This document shows, piece after piece, positions 20,968-31,158 of a DNA stretch of 64,000 nt. The DNA comes from Agrocybe praecox. Lineage: Eukaryota; Basidiomycota; Agaricomycetes; Agaricales; Agrocybaceae. The DNA lies in the NCBI GenBank assembly GCA_964017145.1, contig OZ024843.1, forward strand, positions 3,029,001 to 3,093,000, written 5' to 3'. The notes under the pieces were generated by a model that was not told where the DNA came from, made no database searches, and saw nothing but the letters and a program-made list of their open reading frames with translations. Position 1 is the stretch's first letter. Every line of letters starts with the position of its first letter. Made by a program: the position numbers and the translations under genes.

Positions 20968-22068
20968 ATACGCGTTCATTGGCTGGCATTATTACTGATT
21001 GTAAAGTGAAAAGACCCCGACGTCAAGATATAATTGCTCTTGTAGAAAACAGGAGTTATCACACAGACTGACTGGAGTAACGTAAAATGGAGAGATTTCA
21101 ACTTGTGTTTTGTTGAAGCTGCCGAAATTCAAAGCGAATATCCTAACTAATAAGCATTTCTTTATTTTTTATATTCCTGACATCCGTTGTCCAAAAGTGT
21201 CCATATTGTGCATACCATGGCACTGCAGGACAGGCAAGTAAAAGTACTGGAGTCCATTTGCGGACGATGTTATCTTGCCTTCCTTGGTCAGCTATTATAA
21301 GCTCTGTGTGCCAAAGTGGTCCACTACACGTGGAATCAACGTGGAAGGGACAGCTTCTGCCAGTGAAAAACACGCTTGAGGTGCTACCTTTTGAAAGAGC
21401 GATAACCATTAGGATCGGAGGAGTGTCTCTTTGGCCGATCCCACTTGAGAAAGCTTTTCATATTTTCGCAAATATTATAGTAGTTAATAATATTCAATGC
21501 ACGGCAATGGTCGTTCGAATCATGGAAACATCTTCTATTTCCAGATTCAAAAATCATTTATGATTGCGTGGCTCGCGAGGGTGGAGTTTATGTCGACAAA
21601 AAACAGACTCAACCGGTAAAAATTACCTGCGGAGCATGTTAATGAAAGTCTCAAGCCAACAATAGCTGTTGTATTTTTATTTTCTCCACTTCAGCACAGT
21701 CATGTCACAGGTTCAAACGACGTGAGTTTTGATTACTCGATTCTAGCGCTGAAGTTGCTAGGCTCTAAATCAGTAATCAAAAGCAGTGTGTTTGAAATGC
21801 CCTGCTGATTATTGGACGCGTGTGCTCTCGCAATGAAAATAGCGATTCTAGTACGCGGACCGCTACCGTGGAAATTGAATAAATTGAACGGAAAATATCT
21901 GCTTAAAAACCCAAGTATAGACAGAAAATTTACGAATGTCGCCCCTTGATGAGTGCTACAATACCCCGAGCTAATTATGCAGGTCTTTCAAAACATCCAC
22001 GTCTCGCATCTTGTATCCTTCGGGTGACTTCTGATTAGAACCAGTTGGAACCCTATGACGGGAATCTT

Positions 22069-22095
22069 TACCCCACACAGACGAGCTGTGGGGTA
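22069..22095. repeat. Perfect inverted repeat, 9-bp arms
   Basis: TACCCCACA at 22069-22077 and TGTGGGGTA at 22087-22095 are exact reverse complements around a 9-nt loop. It lies 265 bp downstream of the SND2 stop codon and is not part of a recognised gene. Confidence 0.7.
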
Positions 22096-22360
22096 ACTTC
22101 CGTACCTTATTCAAGTGGCATTCAAACACGCGTTTACAAGTCAAAAGCACCCAACAATCAGGTCGATCAGACTAGGGCATCTCGATTCAAGAAAGGCCTT
22201 CAAAAATGAATAGACAGCGATTCAAATAGATGTTTTGCGTTTGCGTGATTAATCATTTGATGCATTAACCCTGTGTTCGTATAACGATTATATCATCTTT
22301 TACAAATAGCTAGATAGCACAGAAAATCTATTGCGAGACAAAAACGAACTGAATATTGGA

Positions 22361-23080
22361 TCATTTCTTCCCCGTCTGCACACGGACACGAGGGTCTCCC
22401 TTCTCCTGTCGTTTTCGGAGTTTTTCTTGCCTTTTGCTACTTGTTGGCTCTTTATCGGGCGTGCTCTCTGAAGGACCGGAAAATCCTCTTCCTAGAACGA
22501 GTGGTGATATAACAGATGTCCACAACTTGAAAACGGCGTATAAGGGTATCTGCGACGAGTCTATCAGAGACGGAGAAATGAGAAGAGGGGCGACCACGCA
22601 CAATCATATACAACCACCAGAACCATTCGCCGAATGCCCCGCTTCCGATTTGACAAGTCCCTGGAATTGAGTTTAGTCCAATGATAGCGTCATAGCATAT
22701 CAGACCCACAAGTGATATAGAGGATATCAAAGCACCATTCCGTAACACCGGGCTGGCTGAGATCTTCACCAGAAGATATTAGAGTACCAGTAGTAGGGTC
22801 ACGTCGAGGAGAGCCTTGCTTGATAAGATAGTTGGAGAGGAAGAATGCCGGGAAGAATGTGACGATATAGATAGCCAGGGGCCCCTTGGAGGGAGGGAAA
22901 GGACTTCTCCCAAATAGAAAGCGAAGCACGAGTGAGAGAACTGTAGGCAATAACATGCCGAGCTTCAGGACTTTGACGGTGGATTCATTTTGATTGGCTA
23001 CCACACCGTACATTCAGCCAAATTTCAAACATACGACTGGATAAGCGCTCACCAATCCGCTTGCCACTTGCGTTGGCCAT
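22361..23080 (-). CDS. SND2: SND2/TMEM208-type ER targeting protein
   Basis: Exons 23080-23053, 22997-22710, 22660-22602 and 22549-22361 give 187 residues, near human TMEM208 (173). Starts MANASGKRIANQNESTVKVLKLG; hydrophobic segments follow (LLPTVLSLVLRFLFG, LAIYIVTFFPAFFLSNYLI). The family block reads PGVTEWCFDILYITWTCQIG then GAFGEWFWWLYMIIPLYAVFKLW, with YIT-W and YMI-IP made by splicing. The tail is highly basic (SKRQEKLRKRQEK), as in TMEM208. SND2 works with SND1/SND3 in SRP-independent targeting of proteins to the ER membrane. It is head-to-head with the SNAPC4-like gene, 152 bp between start codons, with a CACGTG between them. Confidence 0.85.
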
Positions 23081-23167
23081 AGTCAAATTGAGGGGAAAGA
23101 AGAAGTCCGCACGCGAGCGCCGAGGTCTCAGGTCGAATTTCAATCATCGTAAACAGACTTTTTCTGT

Positions 23168-23173
23168 CACGTG
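23168..23173. promoter_or_regulatory. CACGTG E-box in a divergent promoter
   Basis: TCACGTGA octamer in the 152-bp gap between the SND2 and SNAPC4-like start codons. Candidate bHLH site, inferred. Confidence 0.35.
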
Positions 23174-23232
23174 AGACCGTAATTTATTTCAAATCGCCAA
23201 CGTCTCCTAACTTTCCTCTTCATGCTCATAGC

Positions 23233-25709
23233 ATGGAAACCCAACCGCGGCCTTCGTCAACTCCAAATACTCTGAAGGCCATCCAAGATGCATTGGACGC
23301 GAACAAGAAACTCCAGGAAGTCTTGTCAAACCGCGCTGAGCAATTGGAAGCTCAGTTAAGTCACGTCGACGAACTTTTAGTGAGCCTTCAGCGCGTTCAA
23401 TCTGGAAATATCTCATTCTCTTACTAGAGGACTGCGGATATAAATGAAGCTGAAGACGATCCACAGAGCGAAGTTGTAATACCTGGTGCGAAGAAAGCCT
23501 CAGGTTTGTTCCCATCCAACGAATTCCTCAGTCCGGTTTGTAAGATCAATTAAGCTAATAGAATTTTTTTGACCAGTTTTTTTTAATTAGAATTCTCCTT
23601 TCTATGATGAAGCACAGAAGAGGTCCTCATTTATTGCCAACACATCACCTCATCCCAGTGCGGGCAGTTCCATCCTTTCTCGTGTCGATTTAGCTTAAAG
23701 TACTGAACATAGTGAAACCAAAAGACTTCGAAGTTTTGGCCAATGCAGTGCGCCAAGAAAACAAGCGCCTGCAGGCTTGCAGAGAGGCGGAATCTTTGTA
23801 CGTACTTGATTGTTTGAGCAAGGACCTAATTAATTATATCGAGAAGAGGTGCAAACTCTGGGGTATCAACGACTCCTATCGACGTGGAAAATAATGTAGA
23901 TGGATTGGATTGGACTAGGATCTCAGAAAAGGTAAGAAAATGAAATCCTACAGTTATTTTTGCAATTAACAGACTCTAGGTTTCCGACGCATCCTCCGTA
24001 AAAAGAACACCGATCGACTGCAAAGTTGCTTGGATTGGTGACAGACATCCGCGCATAAATCACGCCGAATGGACTCCTTCGGAAGTAAATGAACTCAATA
24101 CCATTGTTTTGGAAGACGTGAAGGACAAAAGGGCAATAGATTGGGTCAAGGTGGCCAAAACCCTTGGAGTACGGGCCGCATGTTCTCTCTATGAATTTAT
24201 TAACTTGAACATCATCATCATAGACAAATCGCACGCCTATTGATTGCCTGCGGCATGGACCTTCTTTGCATCGTCATACTTGGTCGCCAGAGACAGACAA
24301 ACAGCTCCTTAAGGCCGTTGAATCATGCGGGATGGATAACTGGCAACTCGGTATGTATTCTCTCTCGCACTTCGATTAGATTTACTGACGGATCTTTAGT
24401 TGCCAAGACTGTCTCCGAGCAAGTCACAGCCGCACAGTGTCAAGGACGTTGGCAGAAGACACTTAACCCGGCTTTAAAACGGGGAGCATGGACAGCGGAA
24501 GAGGATGAACGATTACGCAAAGCTGTAGCTGGTTATGGTAAATCTTGGATTCAAGTAGCAACAGCTGTTGCAGGGAGAACCAATGATCAATGCCGTGAAC
24601 GATGGACTGAACATATAAACCAGGCAGTCAACGATGTTACTTGGTCTGAGGAGGAGGATAAAAATTTGCTTACATTAGTCGAGGGACTCGGAAAACAGTG
24701 GAAAGCGGTTCGCATTAAGATCGGTAACGGCAAGACTGCTCAAAACGTATGTTCTCTATCTTTACTGCTTTGCTGCGACGTAAACGCGTTTCTCATGTTT
24801 TGTCAGTGTCGTTTGCGTTACGAGAAGCTCCAAAAGATACAGCAGGAACGCGCCATTCAGGATGCGCCATCTGCGGCGGCCGTGATTAATAGTACCAGCG
24901 CTAACAATGCCGGACCCAGTAGAGTGGGACAGATTGAAAATCCTAATGGTGGCACATCGACCTTCACATTCACCTCCAACATGGAACAAGAGCATACTTC
25001 TCAGCCCTCAGGTTCTACCACGCCGACCGAAACTGGTACGAGAGGTCTCTATGCTGGGAAACTTGCTCAGAAGGGTAAAGGGAAGGGAAAGGAAAAGCTT
25101 TTGACGCCTGTAGATGCCGCTTCGGAAAACAACATCCCTGGTCCAGTGCCCGCCACAATTGTGTCTCCAAATGATACAAGCAACACTACAGAGCCAGCAG
25201 TTCCGAGGACTAAGCCAAGACCTCGACCAAAACCGCGAAAGAAAGCTGTTTCCAACGACTCACAGCAAGCAGATAAGGACGTCAATCAGGTTCCCACACT
25301 CGCGCAAAAATCTTCTGAACCGGCGGCATCGTTATCGACACCTGACGTTGTACAGGCACCTTCGTCAACCAGAGCAAGGAAACGAAAAGCCACTGAGAGC
25401 TTGGTCAATGACCTGGACAAAAAATCTTCTAAGAAAAGCAAGAAGGCGAAAGAGGGCCCTGAGGGGGCCGAATCCACAGGTTTATCACATGTGGCCGGAG
25501 CATTGCCTGCAGCTACAGCATCGAGCACAACGGATGTGGATATGGATGGCAGTCTCGGATCTGAACCCGCAAGTGCGGTACAACAGCTAAGACGTGGTCG
25601 ATCTCGGAAATTGGCAGTTCCTGTGGAACCGGTAGAAATTCCAACACCAACTACAGAAACAGAAAAGTCTTTGGCTAAACGATCAAGAGGACGTAGGTCC
25701 AAAGTTTAA
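23233..25709 (+). CDS. Multi-repeat Myb protein, SNAPC4-like
   Basis: Nine exons (23233-23394, 23428-23535, 23591-23681, 23713-23797, 23844-23931, 23980-24168, 24224-24350, 24400-24746, 24807-25709) give 699 residues. An N-terminal coiled coil (ANKKLQEVLSNRAEQLEAQL) is followed by four Myb/SANT repeats: HAEWTPSEVNEL..., RHTWSPETDKQLLKAVE..., KRGAWTAEEDERLRKAV...GRTNDQCRERW, and DVTWSEEEDKNLLTLVEGLGKQW. The part before the first repeat (TPIDCKVAWIGDRHPRINHAEW) and the successive repeats resemble SNAPC4, the large Myb subunit of the snRNA-activating complex, which drives snRNA gene transcription. The C-terminal ~280 residues are basic, Pro/Ser-rich and disordered. A general Myb factor of the c-Myb/Bas1 type is the alternative. 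The donor after FLSP (23535) was chosen because earlier donors run into stops. Confidence 0.75.
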
Positions 25710-25825
25710 CCATCACCCACTCATTCGCCATCTTAGAAGACCTATACGGTTGGATGTTGTACTATAAACGAGTTTTGTCATTAACATCATTATGCTACAG
25801 ACTGCTATACTTGCTATAATACAAT

Positions 25826-26868
25826 TTACTTTGCGCCGATCTTCCACCTTTTCCGTGGTTGGGTATTCATTTCCCAATTTACAATGTGTCCCAAAAGTTC
25901 TCCATCTTCTTGGTTCATATTATCTTCTGTGGCAAGTAATAGGTTCTGTAAGGATTCTTGAACAAGAGCCGCCGTTTTCAACTTCTTTTCCAATGATGGA
26001 AGAGCAGCTTTCTTCGGAGGCGAGGCCTAGAGAGGGTCCGAGTCGGTACTTAGTTCAGAAAGAAAGTCACATATTATCTGCAATCCACTCACCGGAGTCT
26101 GTAGATATGTATGTTTTGGTGGCAAATCGGGGAAGTAAGAAGGTAAATTTCTCAGAGTTGCTGGAACGGTTGAGGGTGATTCTTCATCGTCTGAAGGGAG
26201 AAGCTCAGGCGACGGGGAACGTGAAGGGGAAGGTATCAGTTCTGCTGGTTTTGGTAGGGTTAAGCCTCTTTCTTCAACCTCTTTTGAGAGATATATAGTT
26301 AGATATGCATTAGATATGATAGAAAATATGAACGTACTGCGTTTCCGCCTCACAGACGCCTTTTGCACTTGGTAGAGCTCTTGTGGGGGCATGTCGAAGT
26401 CTTCACATGCGAGCATAAGATCCGAGGCAATGGCGCCTGCTCTATTGGCAAGGTTTGCGTATTCATGAGCACGCTGGAACAGCTGCTGAACGACTAAAAT
26501 AACATAAGATATCCTGAATTAAACGACTGCTTGACGCGCCAAGTTGAAACATACATACTCGTTGCAACTTCGACTTCTAAACGATGCAGCGCAGGATATT
26601 CTGCTCTCTCGAAACCCGCGTTTTGTAGCTCGAATGAAACAAGTCTTTGTATCGTCTTTGATGCAACCTCCGGTGTCACGGATGGTTCAACAGGATCAGG
26701 GAATGTTTCTGTCGGGGTTTGTGCAGGTTGTTGTTGTACTGGGGCTGGATAAGGTGACAAAAACGTTGCGAGTGGGGACGATGCATTGGCTGTTGTTGTT
26801 GTTGGATAATGATTTGGGTAGTGACTGTAGGAAGAGCTTGAATAGGAACTTTCTGGTGGCTGGTACAT
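25826..26868 (-). CDS. TAF8: TFIID subunit TAF8
   Basis: Exons 26868-26559, 26493-26338, 26280-26093 and 26026-25826 give 284 residues. A Ser/Tyr/Gln-rich start is followed by a bromo-associated histone fold: ASKTIQRLVSFELQNAGFERAEYPALHRLE, then VQQLFQRAHEYANLANRAGA and SDLMLACEDF. After a Ser/Pro linker comes the TAF8 C-terminal motif LPSYFPDLPPKHTYLQTP, the segment PPKKAALPSLEKKLKTAALVQESL, and a final block GELLGHIVNWE. TAF8 pairs with TAF10 in TFIID. It is head-to-head with the riboflavin kinase gene, 128 bp apart. Confidence 0.9.
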
Positions 26869-26996
26869 GGTGGGAGAGATTGAGAAGGTGATTGCCCTCC
26901 GATCGGACTCAAGGTAAAGTATCACACATTAATCAACCGCTTACTTATCTCTTTCTTGACTCCCAATAGACCCTCTTTCTCTTTCCTCAAATCGTT

Positions 26997-27779
26997 ATGT
27001 CTCCTACCGCTGCTGAAATAGCTGAACGCCATGAAATACCTATCGCAGAAGTCCGCACTTCAACAGGTCGTGCAGACCGTCCAAGGATTGTGGGCCCTGA
27101 CACGCCCGAATCTCCTTATCCAATACATCTAGTTGGTCCTGTACAGAAAGGCTTTGGTCGTGGAGGAAAGGATCTGGGCTGCCCTACCGGTGAACAAAGA
27201 ACCCATCCATTCAGAAGAGAGCCACTGACTGATATCTATGTTACTCAGCAAATCTACCGGATGATTCAATCGGCCCTATAAGCACTGTCGCAAAGACTGG
27301 TGTATACTACGGCTACGCTCAAGTCATCCCACCTCAAGATAAGAAAGCAGATTTCAAGCTCGAAGATCTTAACGTACTACCCATGGTCATGAGTTTGGGT
27401 TGGAATCCGTTTTACAAAAATAAAACTTTGACGGCGGTATGGATATTCGCTTTCCAGTAATGCGCGGAAAATTCACGATGACCTACAGGAAATCCATATC
27501 ATGCATGACTTCCAAGCCGATTTCTATGGATATGAGATGAGGGCGATAGTGTTAGGATATATTCGGCCTGAGCTTGACTACGTCTCTAGAGGTGCGTTGG
27601 CTTTCTCCAGCTTTTTCGACATGTGTCTGATTCCAATTCTGGCAGAGGCTCTAATTCAAGATATAGAAATTGACAAACAAGTTGCATTGAACTGCCTTCA
27701 GCGACCGGATTACCAGAAGTACGCGACGGATGCACACTTTGGGCAGGACTCAGAGTCGGACGTCAAGGCAAATATGTGA
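26997..27779 (+). CDS. FMN1: Riboflavin kinase
   Basis: Exons 26997-27189, 27249-27436, 27489-27591 and 27646-27779 give 205 residues. Key elements: [27 protein letters not shown], where the PTAN motif (Mg-ATP binding) is made by splicing, [35 protein letters not shown] with the catalytic Glu in EIHI, and [25 protein letters not shown]. The enzyme phosphorylates riboflavin to FMN. Length and motif order fit the eukaryotic monofunctional enzyme. Confidence 0.93.
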
Positions 27780-27955
27780 CTTTGGAGATGCCTCATTATA
27801 TAGACTCTAGACATATAGCGGATATGACGAGGATGGACGAGGATTATTGGATCGTTTTGGACCTCGCATGGGACAGGATATCATTATAATATCTAAATGA
27901 ATACATTCTATAAGATACGAAAGAAGATAAGAAGTGACGCGAACTCACAATAGAA

Positions 27956-28597
27956 TTAACCTCTACGCGCTTTCTTGGACCTTGTTCCACCAATCTTTAT
28001 TGGCGTTCTGTCTACAACTTGGAGCACCAAGCCACGAATCTCGGTGCCTTCTACAGCAAGTAATGCTGCCTTCATTGCTTCCCGTCCTTCTCCAAAGCCC
28101 TTGAACAGCAGCTCCAGTCTGAGGTCTCCCACTTGTTCCCGCGTTTCCTTGATCTTTTGGAATATTCCTACTGCACATTGGTACCCAGCTTCGTATGACG
28201 CTCGGTTTCCCTTTTTGAATTTGCTTTTGGTACTTCCACCAGAGTACCAAGCAACAGCTCCTCCGTCAGGTTTGGTGAAAGTAACGATGGTGTTATTTCG
28301 CGAAGAATGGCAATGAAGGTGGTACAGTGGCCATTTTTTTGTGAGGTTCTCTATCCTTGGTTGCGGTGGACTTGGTGAGCTATAGCCTTCTCCAATTGGA
28401 GGCCCCCGGTCGGGTATGTTTTCGAAGCTCGTAGCTCTGACGTCTGATTCTGTTTCCTCTAGAAAGTCTGACGGGGTTGAGTTTTCATCATTGGAAGCTC
28501 TCACAGCAGCTGTGGTCTGGAGAAAGCGAGGGGAAAATGTTGGGCCTCGCCTTGCAACGAAGAGAGCTGACGAACACGAAGCCCGTAGAGCGAACAT
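27956..28597 (-). CDS. MRPS11: Mitochondrial ribosomal protein uS11m
   Basis: Single exon, 213 residues from the first real ATG (28597). The N-terminus (MFALRASCSSALFVARRG) is an Arg/Ser/Ala-rich presequence. From about residue 90 the uS11 fold is clear: YHLHCHSSRNNTIVTFTKPDGGAVAWYSGG, FKKGNRASYEAGYQCAV, LELLFKGFGEGREAMKAAL, and IRGLVLQVVDRTPIKIGGTRSKKARRG, the usual S11 end that binds small-subunit rRNA. It is head-to-head with the QCR9 gene, so two mitochondrial genes share a 152-bp promoter. Confidence 0.92.
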   Translation of the reverse strand: MFALRASCSSALFVARRGPTFSPRFLQTTAAVRASNDENSTPSDFLEETESDVRATSFENIPDRGPPIGEGYSSPSPPQPRIENLTKKWPLYHLHCHSSRNNTIVTFTKPDGGAVAWYSGGSTKSKFKKGNRASYEAGYQCAVGIFQKIKETREQVGDLRLELLFKGFGEGREAMKAALLAVEGTEIRGLVLQVVDRTPIKIGGTRSKKARRG

Positions 28598-28749
28598 GAT
28601 TTGACGCGACTTTACAGAAACCACAATTCAGCAGTAACATGGACTTTTCGCTTCAAACTCCGATCGCCGCATACGGAAGGCGCCGGAAACGACAAGAACT
28701 GCCTTTAACAATTCCAAAAACCATTACCTGACCGCATTCTACTACCGCG

Positions 28750-29095
28750 ATGTCTGTGAGTAAAACGCCTTGATATCTTCACTATATGAGTATGCAGAAC
28801 TAACTGCCTCCAGCTCTCCACTTCGGTTTACAACGCCTTCTTCAGACGAAACAGTAAGGCACTTACAACTCGTGGATCTCCTTAACTCAACTTCGTTTCC
28901 TAGGCGTATTCGTTGGAACAATCTTCGCCGGGGCATTCGCTTTTGGTATTGGATTTGACCTTGGTGTCACCAAGTTCTACGACTCTTGGAACAAGGGAGT
29001 ACGTCACAAATATACTTCACTTCTGCTCGAACCAGTCACTGACGTTGGTTTAGAAACAATGGAAGGACATCCGTGATAAATACGTTGAACAGTAG
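28750..29095 (+). CDS. QCR9: Cytochrome bc1 complex subunit 9
   Basis: Exons 28750-28755, 28814-28853, 28904-28998 and 29054-29095 give a 60-residue protein; no single frame is long enough to be seen as an ORF. The product reads MSLSTSVYNAFFRRNS, VFVGTIFAGAFAFGIGFD, LGVTKFYDSWNKGKQWKDI and RDKYVEQ: one hydrophobic transmembrane helix after a basic amphipathic start and the WNKGKxWKDI end typical of QCR9/UQCR10 (about 56-66 residues). It supports the Rieske protein and cytochrome c1 in complex III. The first exon is only ATGTCT, followed by a strong GTGAGT donor. Frame, length and motif agree only with this splicing. Confidence 0.88.
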
Positions 29096-29978
29096 ATGGA
29101 TGTTATATATGGCCACATAGAATCGAAAGCACCTAGACATTATCCAGCCAACGCGCGCCGTCCTTGCAGAAACTTATGACTACGAAGAAGTCACTGTTCA
29201 GCATTCGTGACGCTAATTGCCTATTACACCCCTCGGAATTTATTCTCTCCTTCTATGCTTTGGCCTTCTTTCTACGCTTATGTGCAATTCTGCATATGCT
29301 GCCCGTAGTCCCTTGCCGTCAGTACACGCCAAGTATCAATGAATGGAAGATTGCAACAAAATGATCCGACAGCAAGCCTGCGCCTCTGTTATATTTCAAC
29401 CTTGACAACAATATTCACCCATGGTATCCACTATCGATTACCAGTTTGGTGTATACAAAAATTGATAGCGGGACTCTGGAGATGTTTTTGTTTCCAACCG
29501 TTTTCGCTAACTCTGCTTTGATGATTTTACAGAGACATCATTCGTAGTACTAACGACATAAACGTTGTGACCGACTCTCTTCCAGATTCACCCTTAAAGC
29601 TTAAACTCTCTGCAAGACGGAACAATTTTGAGTCTTGAGTACTGAGTACTGAGTAACCAGCGACTTTCAGTGCATCACTGTGAATTTATGCAAGATTTAT
29701 GTAATGCGTGGCCTGATGAACCTTGAACCTGAGGCATTGAATTTGTCATAACACCGACTCTGCTTCAGTCCGGATTGAACGTCCCTATCTATGTGCCATG
29801 TCTGTCTGTAAAGGCTCTCTTCTGAGTATCTTTCATTCACTCGAACGTAAAATTAGAGGTCGAGCATCATGATCTTCAAGAAATTGGTTAAATAGGTGTG
29901 TGACAGTATGTCACGGCTGTGAATCGTCATCACACAAAGTTGACGCTGAAGCAACTCAGTAACTTACGACTGACCAAA
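29096..29978. other. Intergenic region upstream of RNPS1-type gene
   Basis: No supported gene. A triplicated GAGTACT-like unit lies near 29633-29655. The short frame at 29164-29364 has no recognisable feature. Confidence 0.4.
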
Positions 29979-30955
29979 ATGTCGCGAGGAAGGTCAAGGA
30001 CAAAATCGCCTGTTCTAGTCAAGGATGCGGACATGGAAATTGACTCACAGCCGCCCAACAATAAGCCCGACGCGAAAGTAGTGATAGTAACAAACCTGAC
30101 GCGCAACGTTGTTGAATCCCACTTAAAAACTGTCTTCGGATTTTATGGGCAAATCACCAAAATCGACCTTCCTGTACACTCAAAATGTTAGGCATTTAAA
30201 TTTTATATGATTTCTATCGTACTAACCCATATTTTGTATTAGCTCGCCAAAACCGAGGCAAAGCTGCGTTGGAATTCGAAGATTCGGCTTCAGCACACAA
30301 AGCTGCTTCCCATATGGATGGAGGACAATTAGACGGAGCCGTTCTCAAAGTTGAGCTCTCCGATCTGCCTATCCGCTCTACCTCTCGGTCTCGCTCTCCC
30401 GTTCGTGGACCACCCCGAGGACCAAGGGGCGGAAGAGGCAGAGCAAGAAGTTACTCTCGGTCCCGTTCTCGCTCGCGCACCCCGTCTCGCTCTCGCACAC
30501 GTTCGCGGTCACCACCACCCTACAGGCGCCGTGGGCCAGTCGCAGATGCATATGCATCCCGTGATCGAAACCGTGATTCTTTCCGTGGAAGGGGCTTTGG
30601 CCGTCGTGGACCTCCACCTCGCGATGTATACCGTCCAGGGCGTTCTCGTACTCGTTCGCGTTCTCCTATTCGACGTGGACCATCTGACAGGGCTCCTCCC
30701 CCGAGAAGACGCTCGCCGAGCTACACGAGAGGAGGCCATGGACGTCGTCGATCTTTGTCTAGGAGTTCTTCTGTTCGCTCTAGTCGCTCGCGTACCAGGT
30801 CGCGTTCCCGTACGCGATCGATGTCGTACTCAAGCGACTCTCGTTATAGTCGCAGCCGAAGCCGCACAAGGTCTCCGAGCCCAAGAAGGAGAAGGAGCAG
30901 GAGTGGTAACAGGGATGATATCCGAGACAGCAGATCAAGGTCACCGGCACCTTGA
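29979..30955 (+). CDS. RNPS1: RNPS1-type RRM/RS splicing and EJC protein
   Basis: Exons 29979-30186 and 30243-30955 give 306 residues; the intron has a textbook branch site TACTAAC. A short SR-type start is followed by one RRM at about residues 29-110: KVVIVTNLTRNVVESHLKTVF (RNP2), GQITKIDLPV, GKAALEFEDSASAHKAASHMDGGQLDGAVLKVEL. LTRNV and HMDGGQLDG are close to human RNPS1, a splicing activator that joins the exon-junction/ASAP complex. The remaining ~190 residues are RS/RD/RG-rich. An overlapping plus frame at 30351-31070 in another phase is a shadow of the RS code. Confidence 0.87.
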
Positions 30956-31158
30956 AGACCCAACGAGACGATTCATTATTTTGTGGACGCTTTCACTTCC
31001 TGTTCTTTACCTTGTTATACCTTTCATTCCATACTTATTTGACGTGTGCGCTATTTTGAAGAATGAATAGTCATGTAATTCACTGACTTTGAAAATGGTA
31101 TATTTATGAACTAAAATGTTATAAAAGATATTGATGTACAAATGCGAGCCTCGATAAA

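Larger units (their letters stand above)
20689..22360. other. 1.7-kb intergenic region with a hairpin
   Basis: No supported gene. Short frames at 21143-21409 (minus) and 21258-21563 (plus) overlap each other and have no family features. The region contains the Sfr1-gene promoter, a perfect 9-bp hairpin at 22069-22095 and the 3' end of the SND2 gene. Confidence 0.4.

Noticed and set aside
21143..21563. Two overlapping small ORFs on opposite strands
   Set aside because: They share the same DNA, neither has recognisable motifs, and no promoter context is clear.
23504..23590. Earlier donor at 23504 in the SNAPC4-like gene
   Set aside because: It would put the next exon into a frame with an early stop; the donor at 23536 keeps a continuous, sensible protein.
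30351..31070. 239-residue plus ORF overlapping RNPS1
   Set aside because: Alternative frame of the RS-rich code; the RNPS1 frame has the RRM and fitting splice sites.
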